DNA from: Sinomonas atrocyanea
GTDB taxonomy: Bacteria; Actinomycetota; Actinomycetes; Actinomycetales; Micrococcaceae
Length of the DNA stretch: 64,000 bases
Assembly (NCBI RefSeq): GCF_001577305.1
Contig: NZ_CP014518.1
Location: forward strand, 3,348,001-3,412,000
Direction of reading: 5' to 3'
Shown here one piece after another: positions 48,332 through 57,036 of the stretch. The notes under the pieces were generated by a model that did not search any database, had not been told where the DNA came from, and saw only the letters and a list, made by a program, of their open reading frames with translations. Every line of letters begins with the position of its first letter. The stretch's first letter is position 1. The position numbers and the translations under genes are program-made.

Positions 48332-50586
48332 TCAGCGCAGGTCGAACCGGTCGGCCTCCATGACCTTGGTCCAGGCGGCAACGAAGTCGTCCACGAACTT
48401 CTGGCCCGCGTCGCTGCTCGCGTACACCTCGGAGAGGGCCCGCAGCTGGGAATTGGAGCCGAAGACGAGGTCCGCGGCCGTGGCGGTCCACTTCACCTGG
48501 CCGGTGGCGGCGTCGGCGATCTCGTAGACGTTCTCCTCGGTCTCCGAGGCCTTCCACCGGCTGCCCGGGGAGAGCAGGTTGACGAAGAAGTCGGTGGTGA
48601 GCGCACCGGGCCGGTCCGTGAGCACGCCGTGGGACGAGCCGCCCACATTGCCGCCGAGCACGCGCAGGCCGCCCACGAGCACCGTCATCTCGGGCGCGGA
48701 GAGGCCCAGCATGTAGGCCTTCTCCACGAGGAGCTTCTCCGCGGGGGTCTTCTCCCCCGGCCGCAGGTAGTTGCGGAACCCGTCCGCCCGCGGCTCGAGG
48801 TAGCCCACGGACTGGACGTCCGTCTGCTCCTGCGTGGCGTCGGTGCGTCCGGGCCGGAACGGGACGGTCGCCTCGAAGCCGGCGTCCCGCGCGGCCTTCT
48901 CGACTGCCGCGGCGCCGCCGAGCACGATCAGGTCCGCGAGGGAGACCTTCTTCCCACCCGTCTGGGCGCCGTTGAACTTCTCCTGCACGCCCTCGAAGGC
49001 CTTCAGCGCGGAGTCGAGCTGCTCGGGCTCGTTGGCCTCCCAGCCGCGCTGGGGCTCGAGACGGAGGCGGGCGCCGTTCGCGCCCCCGCGCCCGTCCGTC
49101 CTGCGGAAGGTCGATGCCGAGGCCCAGGCCGTGCGCAGGAGCGTCTCCGCCGGGAGCGCCTCGAGGAGCTGGGCCTTGAGCGCGGCGATGTCCGCCTCGT
49201 CCACCAGCTCGTGGTCCACGGCGGGGACCGGGTCCTGCCAGACCTGCGGCTCGGGCACCCAGGGGCCGAGCATGTGCGGGCCCACGGGGCCCATGTCGCG
49301 GTGCAGGAGCTTGTACCAGGCCTTCGCGAACGCCTGCGCGAACTCGTCCGGGTGCTCGAGGAAGCGGCGGGCGATCTTCTCGTAGGTCGGGTCCACCCGC
49401 AGCGCGAGGTCCGTGGTGAGCATGGTGGGCCGGTGCTTCTTCTCCGGGTCGAACGCGTCCGGGATGATCTCCGGGGCGTCCTTCGCCACCCACTGCCACG
49501 CCCCGGCGGGGCTCTTGGTCAGCTCCCACTCGTAGCCGAAGAGGATCTCGAAGAACCGGTTGCTCCACTCGGTCGGCCGGTCGGTCCAGGTGACCTCGAG
49601 GCCCGAGGTGATGGTGTCGGAGCCCTTGCCGCTGCCGTAGGTGCTCAGCCAGCCCAGGCCCTGGGCCTCGAGGTCGGCGCCCTCCGGCTCGGGGCCCACG
49701 TGCGCGTCCGCGGGGGCCGCGCCGTGGGTCTTGCCGAACGTGTGGCCTCCTGCGATGAGGGCGAGGGTCTCCTCGTCGTTCATCGCCATGCGGCCGAAGG
49801 TCTCGCGGATGAACACCGCCGCGGCCGCCGGGTCCGGGTTGCCCTGGGGCCCTCGGGGTTGACGTAGATGAGGCCCATCTCCGTCGCGCCGACCACGGGC
49901 ACCATCTCGTCCTTGCTGACGTAGCGGTCGGGGCCGAGCCAGGTGTCCTCCGAGCCCCAGAAGATCTCCTCCGGCTCCCACACGTCCTCGCGGCCGAACG
50001 CGAACCCGAACGTCGTAAAGCCCATGGACTCGAGGGCCACATTGCCGGCGTAGACGAGCAGGTCCGCCCAGGAGATCTTCTGGCCGTACTTCTGCTTGAC
50101 CGGCCAGAGCAGGCGGCGGGCCTTGTCCAGGTTGGCGTTGTCGGGCCAGCTGTTCAGCGGTGCGAAGCGCTGGCTGCCGTCCCCGGCGCCCCCGCGGCCG
50201 TCGAACACGCGGTACGTGCCGGCGTCGTGCCAGCTGAGCCGGATCATGAGGCCGCCGTAGTGGCCGAAGTCGGCCGGCCACCAGTCCTGCGGCGTCGTCA
50301 GGACCTCCACGATGTCCCGCTTGAGCGCCTCGAGGTCGAGCTTGGCGAACTCCTCGCGGTAGTCGAAGCCAGCACCGAGCGGGTTGCCCGCGGGGTGGTG
50401 GGGGTGGAGCACCGTCAGGTCGAGCTGGTTCGGCCACCAGTCGGTGTTCTTCCGCGGCTGGTCGGTCTTGGGCGTCGGCGCATCGATCGCCGGGTTCTCG
50501 CTCTCGCTGCCGCTCGCCGTCGCGCCCGCCTGGGCCGCAGCATTGTCATGCATCACCGGGCATCCGCCCTGCTGGTTGTCGGTCAT
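48332..50586 (-). pseudogene. katG: katG, catalase-peroxidase, interrupted by a single-base frameshift
   Basis: Residues 1-247 (MTDNQQGGCPVMHDN to GLIYVNPEGP) and the rest (GNPDPAAA to the end ADRFDLR) are in different frames. They meet at 49846-49849, where the minus strand has CCCC; one more C would restore NPEGP-Q-GNPDP and give a normal protein of about 751 residues. Both parts are otherwise intact: distal R116, W119 and H120, the adduct residues W119, Y241 and the methionine of GRMAMNDEE, and the proximal histidine of AGGHTFGKTHG. A homopolymer slip in sequencing is as likely as a real mutation. AGGAAGG precedes the ATG. KatG would remove peroxide; KatA is the intact alternative. Confidence 0.85.
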
Positions 50587-50820
50587 CTGCTTCCTTCCTC
50601 TCCCGAGGCAGGCCTCGGATTCGGGGCAAACCGGTCATACTGTGGGCCTTCTACTGCAGGCGACAGGTCGGCTCCGGCGCACGGACTGCTGGGGTGCGGC
50701 CGCGATGCCGTCCTGTTCGCTCCCGACGCTAGCAGCGCCGGGTGAACCCCGCCTGTCACACGTCCACTGGCCGGACGGCAGGGCGGAGGCGCGGCGTCGG
50801 CCATCGGAAGATGCGCGCCG

Positions 50821-51693
50821 TCAGCCGAGCGCCTGCTCGAGCCACTGCGTGTAGCGGTCCGGTTCGAGCAGCACCGCCGCATGGCCGGCTGAGCCCATGG
50901 AGATGACCCGGACCGGCCGGCCCAGCAGCCGCTGCAGCCGGGGGATGTCCCGGGCTCCCTGGGTGCGGTCGTTCTCCGCGCGGAGCACGGCGACGTCCCC
51001 CTGCCAGCCGGCGAATCGGTCTGGACGCACCAGCAGGCGCCGCGCCACGTCGGCGGCGACGGCGAAGTGGGACACGACGTCGGCCCGGGTCAGGTCGTGC
51101 CCGAGGGTCCGACGCAGGATCGCGGCCCCCTCGGCGCGAGGGCTGCGCTCAGAGGACAGCAGCCCGCTCAGGGCGCGGACGAGGAGGCGGGTGAGCAGGG
51201 GACGCGGCAGCACGCGGACCACCGCGATGAGCAGCGCGAGCACCGGCAGCCAGCGCCTGCCGTAGTCCGCCGGGCCGCTGCTGGAGAGCACCAGCCGCCG
51301 GATCCGCTCGGGGTGGGCTGCCAGGAACGCCTGGGCGAGCATCCCGCCGTAGGACTGGCCGACCAGGTCGCAGCCGTCGATCCCCTCGGCGGCGAGGATC
51401 GCGCAGAGCCCCGCGTCCATCGCGGCGAAGCTGGTCACGGGCGGGTAGTCCGGGGCCACCACGGTGTGGGCGGCGGCCAGCCGCTCGAGGGACACTGCCC
51501 CGAGGGCCGCCCGCCGCAGGCCGCCGGTGAGCCAGAGCACGGCAGGGCCGCGGCCCAGGCGGGCGTAGTGCCAGCGCACGGCGCCGACCGTCAGCTCACG
51601 GCCGTAGGCGTCGGTGAAGCGCCACGACCGGAGCAGGACGTCGGCGCCAGCGGCAGCCTGGCCACTGGCGGGCTCCCGGCGGTCACCCCTCAT
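50821..51693 (-). CDS. Alpha/beta hydrolase
   Basis: 290 residues from ATG 51693 (MRGDRREPASG). Core: VRWHYARLGRGPAVLWLTGGLRR, DLVGQSYGGMLAQAFLAAHPERIRRLVLSSSGPADYGRRW with the nucleophile serine in GQSYGG, VAVLRAENDRTQGARDIPRL (acid) and ISMGSAGHAAVLLEPDRYTQWLEQ with the histidine. The frame stays open to 51789, but that start would sit inside the terminator hairpin at 51761-51811, so the shorter form is preferred; no good ribosome binding site is seen for either. Function unknown. Upstream are the cys genes in the same direction. Confidence 0.7.
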   Translation of the reverse strand: MRGDRREPASGQAAAGADVLLRSWRFTDAYGRELTVGAVRWHYARLGRGPAVLWLTGGLRRAALGAVSLERLAAAHTVVAPDYPPVTSFAAMDAGLCAILAAEGIDGCDLVGQSYGGMLAQAFLAAHPERIRRLVLSSSGPADYGRRWLPVLALLIAVVRVLPRPLLTRLLVRALSGLLSSERSPRAEGAAILRRTLGHDLTRADVVSHFAVAADVARRLLVRPDRFAGWQGDVAVLRAENDRTQGARDIPRLQRLLGRPVRVISMGSAGHAAVLLEPDRYTQWLEQALG

Positions 51694-51760
51694 AGGAGCA
51701 TGGTCCTCTGAGGCGGCCCTCCGCGCACAGCGCCGAAGGTCACCCTGGGCGCGCACACGA

Positions 51761-51811
51761 GTGTGCGACTGACGCGGGTGCTCACTCATTGCACCCGCGT
51801 CAGCCGCACAC
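51761..51811 (-). terminator. Long hairpin terminator of the cys operon
   Basis: GTGTGCGACTGACGCGGGTGC (positions 51761-51781) pairs with GCACCCGCGTCAGCCGCACAC (51791-51811) with a single mismatch and a 9-nt loop. It lies 51 nt downstream of the cysN stop. Confidence 0.75.
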
Positions 51812-51861
51812 TCATGGCATCGACGCCTCCTGCTCCGCCGCGACCGGACGGAGCCGGGACC

Positions 51862-53247
51862 CTAGATCCAGTACCGCTCGTCCTCGGTGTCCCCCGGGTG
51901 CTGCCGGACCATGCCAGCGGCGAGGGTGTTGCCGTCCTGCGGGTCGATGACGAGGAACGCCCCGGTGCGGCGGTGGGCCGCGTAGGGCTCGAGGGGCAGC
52001 GGGGCGGCCAGGCGGACCTGGACCTCGCCGATGTCGTTGAGTCCCAGCTCGGACGCGGGCGCCACCTCGAACGAGTCGAGGTCCAGCTTCCCGGTCACGG
52101 CGCGCACGAGGCCGCGCACCGTGGAGGTGCCGTGCTTGACGAGCACCTTGGCGCCCTCGCGCAGCGGCTTGGAGGACAGCCACGCCACCGAGCCGTACAG
52201 GTCCGCGCTGCTCTCCGGCAGGGTCCCGGCGGCGGCGATCGTGTCGCCGCGGGCCACGTCGAACTCGTCCGCGAGGCGCAGCGCGACGGACAGGGGCGCC
52301 CCGGCCTCCTCGAGCGAGCGGCCGGCGACGTCGATCCCCACCACGGTCGTCTCGCGCGCGGCCTGGCCCGGGGTCACCACGGAGACCCGGTCGCCCACGC
52401 GCACCACGCCCTCCGTGACCTGCCCGGCGTAGGCCCGGTAGTCGCGGAACTCGGCCTCGTCCAGGCCCGGCGCGAGCGCGCCCTGCGGGCGGATCACGGT
52501 CTGGACGGGGAAGCGGAAGGGCTCCGCAGGAGCAGAACCAGAGTCGTCGAGCTCGTCGGTGCTCGGCAGGGACTCGAGCAGCTCGAGGAGCGTCGGCCCG
52601 GCGTACCAGGCGGTGCGGTCGGAGCGGTCCACGATGTTGTCGCCCTCGAGGGCGGAGACCGGGACGGCCACGGCGTCACGGAGGCCGAGCTCGGAGGCCA
52701 GCCGCGCGACGTCGTCCGCGATCGCCGTGAAGACCGGCTCGGAGAAGTCCACGAGGTCGATCTTGTTCACCGCGACCACCACGTGCGGCACGCGCAGGAG
52801 CGCGGCGACCGAGAGGTGCCGGCGGGTCTGCTCGAGCACGCCCTTGCGCGCGTCGATGAGCAGCACCACGGCGTCCGCGGTCGAGGCGCCGGTGACCGTG
52901 TTCTTGGTGTACTGCACGTGGCCCGGGCAGTCGGCGAGGATGAACGTGCGCCGGTCGGTCGCGAAGTAGCGGTAGGCGACGTCGATCGTGATGCCCTGCT
53001 CGCGCTCGGCGCGCAGCCCGTCGGTGAGGAGCGCGAGGTCGAGCCCGCCCTTCTCGCCGCCGAAGCCGCGGGCCTCGGAGGTGCGCGCCACGGCGTCGAG
53101 TTGGTCGGCGAGGATCGCCTTGGAGTCGTGCAGGAGGCGGCCCACGAGGGTGGACTTGCCGTCGTCGACGCTCCCGGCGGTCGCGAAGCGGAAGAGGGTG
53201 CCCTCGGTCAGCGTGGTGGTCTCGGCAGGCTCGGCCAGCGTGCTCAT
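51862..53247 (-). CDS. cysN: Sulfate adenylyltransferase large subunit (GTPase)
   Basis: 461 residues. GTPase motifs: G1 GSVDDGKSTLVGRLL, G3 DCPGHVQYT, G4 NKIDLVD, then the beta-barrel domains 2 and 3 (VQTVIRPQGALAPGLDEAEFRDYRAYAGQV). With CysD it makes adenylyl sulfate from ATP and sulfate, driven by GTP hydrolysis. There is no APS kinase fusion (CysC) at the C-terminus, consistent with an APS-type reductase next to it. The ATG overlaps the cysD stop by one base (TGATG). It is the last gene of sir-cysH-cysD-cysN and is followed by a strong terminator. Confidence 0.93.
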   Translation of the reverse strand: MSTLAEPAETTTLTEGTLFRFATAGSVDDGKSTLVGRLLHDSKAILADQLDAVARTSEARGFGGEKGGLDLALLTDGLRAEREQGITIDVAYRYFATDRRTFILADCPGHVQYTKNTVTGASTADAVVLLIDARKGVLEQTRRHLSVAALLRVPHVVVAVNKIDLVDFSEPVFTAIADDVARLASELGLRDAVAVPVSALEGDNIVDRSDRTAWYAGPTLLELLESLPSTDELDDSGSAPAEPFRFPVQTVIRPQGALAPGLDEAEFRDYRAYAGQVTEGVVRVGDRVSVVTPGQAARETTVVGIDVAGRSLEEAGAPLSVALRLADEFDVARGDTIAAAGTLPESSADLYGSVAWLSSKPLREGAKVLVKHGTSTVRGLVRAVTGKLDLDSFEVAPASELGLNDIGEVQVRLAAPLPLEPYAAHRRTGAFLVIDPQDGNTLAAGMVRQHPGDTEDERYWI

Positions 53248-54185
53248 CAGAAGTACCCGTCCTTCTTGCGGTCTTCCATCGCCGCTTCGGAAATGCGATC
53301 GTCGGCGCGGGTGGCCCCGCGCTCGGTGAGGGTGGACGCGGCAACCTCGCGCACCACGTCCGCCACGGTGTAGGCGTCGGAGAGCACGGCGCCGGTGCAG
53401 GACATGTCCCCCACCGTCCGGTACCGCACGGTGCGCACGACGACGTCCTCCCCCTCGCGCGGCCGGCTCACCTCCCCCACGGCGCGCCACATGCCGTCGC
53501 GGACGAACACGTCGCGCTCGTGCGCGTAGTAGATGCTCGGCAGCTCGATCTGCTCGCGCTCGATGTACCGCCAGATGTCCAGCTCGGTCCAGTTGCTGAT
53601 GGGGAACGCCCGCACGTGCTGGCCCACCGTGTGTCGGCCGTTGTAGAGGTTCCACAGCTCGGGGCGCTGGTTGCGCGGGTCCCACTGGCCGAACTCGTCG
53701 CGCAGGGACAGGATGCGCTCCTTGGCGCGGGCCTTGTCCTCGTCGCGGCGGCCGCCGCCGAAGACGGCGTCGAACTTGTTGCGCTCGATCGCGTCCAGGA
53801 GCGGCACGGTCTGCAGCGGGTTGCGGGTGCCGTCGGCGCGCTCGGCGAGCTCCCCGCGGTCGATGAACTCCTGCACGGAGCCGACCACGAGCTTCAGGCC
53901 CAGGCGCGCCACGGTGCGGTCGCGGAAGTCGAGGACCTCGGGGAAGTTGTGGCCCGTGTCCACGTGGAGCACGGGGAAGGGGATCTTCCCGGGCCAGAAC
54001 GCCTTGGCGGCCAGGTGCAGCATGACCACGGAGTCCTTGCCGCCCGAGAAGAGCATCGCGGGGCGCTCGAACTCGGCGACGACCTCGCGGATGATGTGGA
54101 TCGACTCGGCCTCGAGGGCGTCGAGGAGCGCGAGGGAGCCCTGGCCTCGGGTGGGCTCGACCAGTGTGTCGGTGGGAGTGCTCAT
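53247..54185 (-). CDS. cysD: Sulfate adenylyltransferase small subunit
   Basis: 312 residues of the PAPS-reductase-like ATP pyrophosphatase fold. PP-loop AMLFSGGKDSVVMLHLAAKAF, then VLHVDTGHNFPEVLDFRD, VFGGGRRDEDKARAKERILSLR and DLWRYI-like LDIWRYIEREQIELPSIYYAHERD. It binds ATP and sulfate and works with CysN. The start ATG overlaps the cysH stop (ATGA), and the stop overlaps the cysN start, so the four genes are tightly coupled. Another in-frame ATG lies 15 nt upstream inside cysH. Confidence 0.94.
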   Translation of the reverse strand: MSTPTDTLVEPTRGQGSLALLDALEAESIHIIREVVAEFERPAMLFSGGKDSVVMLHLAAKAFWPGKIPFPVLHVDTGHNFPEVLDFRDRTVARLGLKLVVGSVQEFIDRGELAERADGTRNPLQTVPLLDAIERNKFDAVFGGGRRDEDKARAKERILSLRDEFGQWDPRNQRPELWNLYNGRHTVGQHVRAFPISNWTELDIWRYIEREQIELPSIYYAHERDVFVRDGMWRAVGEVSRPREGEDVVVRTVRYRTVGDMSCTGAVLSDAYTVADVVREVAASTLTERGATRADDRISEAAMEDRKKDGYF

Positions 54186-54895
54186 ACGTGGAGTCCGCAT
54201 TCTGTCTTGTCGGTGCCGGACCAGCGGCCGGCTCGGGGGTCCTCTCCGGGGGCGACCGGGCGCGTGCACGGCGCACAGCCGATGGAGGGGTACCCCTGGG
54301 CAAGGAGGGGATTGACGGGCAGGAGGTTGTCCTCGGAGTACTGCACCAGCGCCTCGAAGGACCACGGGGCCACCGGGTTGACCTTCACGAGGCCGTTCTT
54401 CTCGTCCCACGTCACGAGCGGGGTACTGCTGCGGGTCGGGGCCTCGTCGCGGCGCACCCCGGTGAACCACAGCTCGTAGCCCGCGAGCGAGGCGTGCAGC
54501 GGCTCGACCTTCCGCAGGGCGCAGCAGCGGCCCGGATCGCGGGAGAAGAGGTCCTTGCCCTCGGCGGCGTCCTGCTCGGCGACGGTCTGCTTCGGCGTGA
54601 CATCGACGATCCGCACGCGGAGGTTCTCGGCGACCTCGTTCCGCGTGGCGTACGTCTCGGGGAAGTGGTAGCCGGTGTCGAGGAAGAGGACGTCCACGCC
54701 CGGGAGCTGGTCGGCCACCAGGGCCGGCAGGACGGCGTCGGCCATCGAGCAGGCAACGGCGGTGGCCTCCACCGCGAAGTTCCGCGCCACCCAGCCGATC
54801 ACCTCCTGGGCGGAGGCGTCCCAGCCGAGCTCGGCGGCGCCGGCCTCGGCGAGGGCCTTGAGCTCGTCCTGCGAGCGCTTCGTCGTGGCCGTCAC
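54182..54895 (-). CDS. cysH: Phosphoadenylyl/adenylyl-sulfate reductase (APS type)
   Basis: 237 residues. The Fe-S ligand pattern CC (RCCALRKVEPL) and CxxC (IGCAPCTRPV) marks the [4Fe-4S] APS-reducing form; the C-terminal catalytic cysteine is in TECGLHV. PP-loop region is SMADAVLPALVADQ, which has lost the canonical SGG(K)D, as is normal for the family. It reduces APS to sulfite using thioredoxin. The GTG start overlaps the sulfite reductase stop (GTGA) and the stop overlaps the cysD start (ATGA). Confidence 0.92.
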   Translation of the reverse strand: MTATTKRSQDELKALAEAGAAELGWDASAQEVIGWVARNFAVEATAVACSMADAVLPALVADQLPGVDVLFLDTGYHFPETYATRNEVAENLRVRIVDVTPKQTVAEQDAAEGKDLFSRDPGRCCALRKVEPLHASLAGYELWFTGVRRDEAPTRSSTPLVTWDEKNGLVKVNPVAPWSFEALVQYSEDNLLPVNPLLAQGYPSIGCAPCTRPVAPGEDPRAGRWSGTDKTECGLHV

Positions 54896-56610
54896 TGGAG
54901 TGCCTCCTCGTCTGCGGCGTGGGCCCATTCGGCGAAGGTCTGCCCCTCGTCGGCGCGCTCGGCGAGGTAGCGCCGGGTGACGCGCTCGACGTAGTCGGGC
55001 AGGCCCTCGGCGGTGACCTTGAGCCCGCGGACGGTGCGGCCGGTGCCGGCCTCCTCGCGGGAGTCGGAGGCGAGGCCGCCGCCGAGGTGCACCTGGAAGC
55101 CCGGGGTCTGGCCGCCGTTGCCGTCGGGCAGGAGCTGGCCCTTGAGCCCGATGTCCGCCGTCTGGATGCGGGCACACGAGTTGGGGCAGCCGTTCACGTG
55201 CAGGGTCAGCGGCCGCAGGAGCTCGTTGGCCGGGATGCGCTGCTCGAGCTCGGCGATGGCGGCGGTCGCGGTGTCCTTGGTGTCCACGATCGCGAGCTTG
55301 CAGAACTCGATGCCGGTGCAGGCGATGGTGGAGCGGCGCCAGGGACTCGGGTCTGCGTAGAGGCCGAGCTCCTCGAGGCCGGCCACGAGCGAGTCGACGC
55401 GGCCCTCCTCGACGTCGAGCACCACGATCTTCTGGTGCGGGGTGGTGCGCAGGCGGGCCGAGCCGTGGGCCTCGATGAGGTCGGCGAGCCGCACGAGGGT
55501 CTCGCCGGAGACGCGGCCCACGGTCGGGGTGGCGCCGATGTAGAAGCGGCCGTCCTTCTGCCGGTGGACGCCCACGTGGTCGCCGGGGGTGGAGGGCTTC
55601 TCGGCGGCGGGGCCGTCGGGCAGGGGCGCCTCGAGGTACTCGGTCTCGAGGACCTGCCGGAACTTCTCGGCGCCCCAGTCCGCCACGAGGTACTTCAGGC
55701 GCGCCCGGTTGCGCAGGCGGCGGTAGCCGTAGTCGCGGAAGATGCTCGTGACGCCGACCCACACCTCGGCCGCGCGCGAGGGCTCGACGAAGGCGCCGAG
55801 GCGGACGGCGAGGTGCGCAGAGGTGGAGAGCCCGCCGCCGACCCACAGGTCGTAGCCGGGGCCCAGCTCAGGGTGCACCACGCCGACGAGGGCGAAATCG
55901 TTGATCTCGTGGACCACATCCTGGGACGGGTGGCCCGTGATGGCGGTCTTGTACTTGCGGGGCAGATTCGCGAAGGACTCGTCGCCGATGTAGCGGTCCG
56001 CGATCTCGCGGATCTGCGGGGTGGGGTCGAGGATCTCGTCCGCGGCGATGCCGGCGACCGGGGAGCCGAGGATCACGCGCGGCACGTCGCCGCAGGCCTC
56101 GGTGGTGTGCAGCCCCACGGCCTCGAGGCGGCGCCAGATCTCCGGCACGCTCTCAATCTCGACCCAGTGCAGCTGGATGTTCTGCCGGTCGGTGATGTCC
56201 GCGGTGCCGCGGGCAAAGTCGCGGGAGATCCCGCCGATCACGCGCAGCTGCTCGGTGGTGAGCGCGCCGCCGTCGATCCGTACGCGCATCATGAAGTAGC
56301 GGTCCTCGAGCTCGTGCGGCTCGAGCGTGGCGGTCTTGCCGCCGTCGATCCCGGGCTTGCGCTGGGTGTAGAGGCCCCACCAGCGGAAGCGGCCGTGCAG
56401 GTCGGTCGGGTCGATCGAGTCGAACCCGCCGGCGGCGTAGATCGACTCGATCCGCTCGCGGACGCTGAGCCCGCCGTCCTCCTGCTTCCAGGCCTCGTTC
56501 GGGTTGAGCGGGGCGGTGCCGTCCACCTTCCACTGCCCGTTCGGCTTGGCGGCACGCGGGCGTGCTGGGCGCGCGGCGTCGGTGCGCGGGTGCGTGGCGG
56601 TCTCTGTCAT
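54892..56610 (-). CDS. sir: Ferredoxin-dependent sulfite (nitrite/sulfite) reductase
   Basis: 572 residues with the two-fold ferredoxin-like repeats and siroheme/[4Fe-4S] ligands: TTEACGDVPRVILGSPVAG in the first half, ACTGIEFCKLAIVDTK and VNGCPNSCARIQTADIG in the second (cysteines in CTGIEFC and CPNSC). It reduces sulfite to sulfide with six electrons from ferredoxin. A nitrite reductase of the same family is excluded by the cysH, cysD and cysN genes that follow. The ATG lies 7 nt after TACCCT, so the operon mRNA is probably leaderless. A Pro/Ala/Arg-rich N-tail of about 25 residues precedes the domain. Confidence 0.92.
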   Translation of the reverse strand: MTETATHPRTDAARPARPRAAKPNGQWKVDGTAPLNPNEAWKQEDGGLSVRERIESIYAAGGFDSIDPTDLHGRFRWWGLYTQRKPGIDGGKTATLEPHELEDRYFMMRVRIDGGALTTEQLRVIGGISRDFARGTADITDRQNIQLHWVEIESVPEIWRRLEAVGLHTTEACGDVPRVILGSPVAGIAADEILDPTPQIREIADRYIGDESFANLPRKYKTAITGHPSQDVVHEINDFALVGVVHPELGPGYDLWVGGGLSTSAHLAVRLGAFVEPSRAAEVWVGVTSIFRDYGYRRLRNRARLKYLVADWGAEKFRQVLETEYLEAPLPDGPAAEKPSTPGDHVGVHRQKDGRFYIGATPTVGRVSGETLVRLADLIEAHGSARLRTTPHQKIVVLDVEEGRVDSLVAGLEELGLYADPSPWRRSTIACTGIEFCKLAIVDTKDTATAAIAELEQRIPANELLRPLTLHVNGCPNSCARIQTADIGLKGQLLPDGNGGQTPGFQVHLGGGLASDSREEAGTGRTVRGLKVTAEGLPDYVERVTRRYLAERADEGQTFAEWAHAADEEALQ

Positions 56611-56623
56611 GCGTTCGAGGGTA
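56611..56623 (-). promoter_or_regulatory. Leaderless promoter of the sir-cysHDN operon
   Basis: TACCCT (56618-56623 on the minus strand) then 7 nt to the ATG at 56610. No clear -35 and no recognised sulfur-regulator site nearby. Confidence 0.55.
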
Positions 56624-56760
56624 CGGAGCCCGCTGCCCGGGCTCCACGGCGCTGCAATGCAGGGTCACCCGGGGACGCATTTCGTCGCACAGGGCCCGAT
56701 CTCGGGGGCGCCCCTTGACTCCTCCCCGCCTCCCGCCCCACCCCTCCCCCGCCTTGTGTT

Positions 56761-57027
56761 TCGGGTACGCATCTCGTCGCGCTTTCGGCGGTTCGGGTAC
56801 GCATCTCGTCGCGCCTTCGGCGTTCCGGGTACGCGGGCTCGCGGCTCGCTGTCCGCTCTGGAGCCGTCCGCTGCTCATGGCCCGGGCCCTCTGGTGGCGC
56901 GCACGACGCCGGCCGCGTCGTCGCGCGCGGCCGGGGAACCCGCCGTCGTGCGTACCAGAAAGCCGGAAACGGCGACGAGATGCGTACCCGAAACGCTCAG
57001 GAGGCGACGAGATGCGTACCCGGAACG
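56761..57027. repeat. GGGTACGCATCTCG-family mosaic: direct units, hairpin, inverted units
   Basis: Left: TTCGGGTACGCATCTCGTCG at 56760 and 56792 with 32-bp spacing, and a half unit at 56825. Centre: hairpin 56900-56952. Right: inverted units with GGCGACGAGATGCGTACCCG at about 56971-56990 and 57003-57022. It lies between the divergent sir start and MFS stop, in a 426-bp gap that otherwise holds only the sir promoter and a CT-rich tract at 56716-56755. Confidence 0.75.
56900..56952. terminator. Hairpin in the centre of the repeat mosaic
   Basis: CGCACGACG (56900-56908) pairs with CGTCGTGCG (56944-56952), and GGCCGCG pairs with CGCGGCC inside. It is a terminator candidate for the MFS gene ending at 57037. 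Confidence 0.55.
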
Positions 57028-57036
57028 CCGAGGGGG

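Noticed and set aside
49640..49700. Loss of the adduct methionine in KatG (a Gln at AQGLGW)
   Set aside because: Counting from the proximal histidine shows that the adduct methionine is the one in GRMAMNDEE, which is present; the Gln is at an unrelated position.
48332..50586. katG as two separate genes
   Set aside because: The two frames together give one continuous catalase-peroxidase with a single missing base; the downstream frame has no start signal of its own.
51694..51789. Longer start for the hydrolase at 50821-51693
   Set aside because: The extra codons overlap the cysN terminator hairpin and have no similarity to hydrolases.
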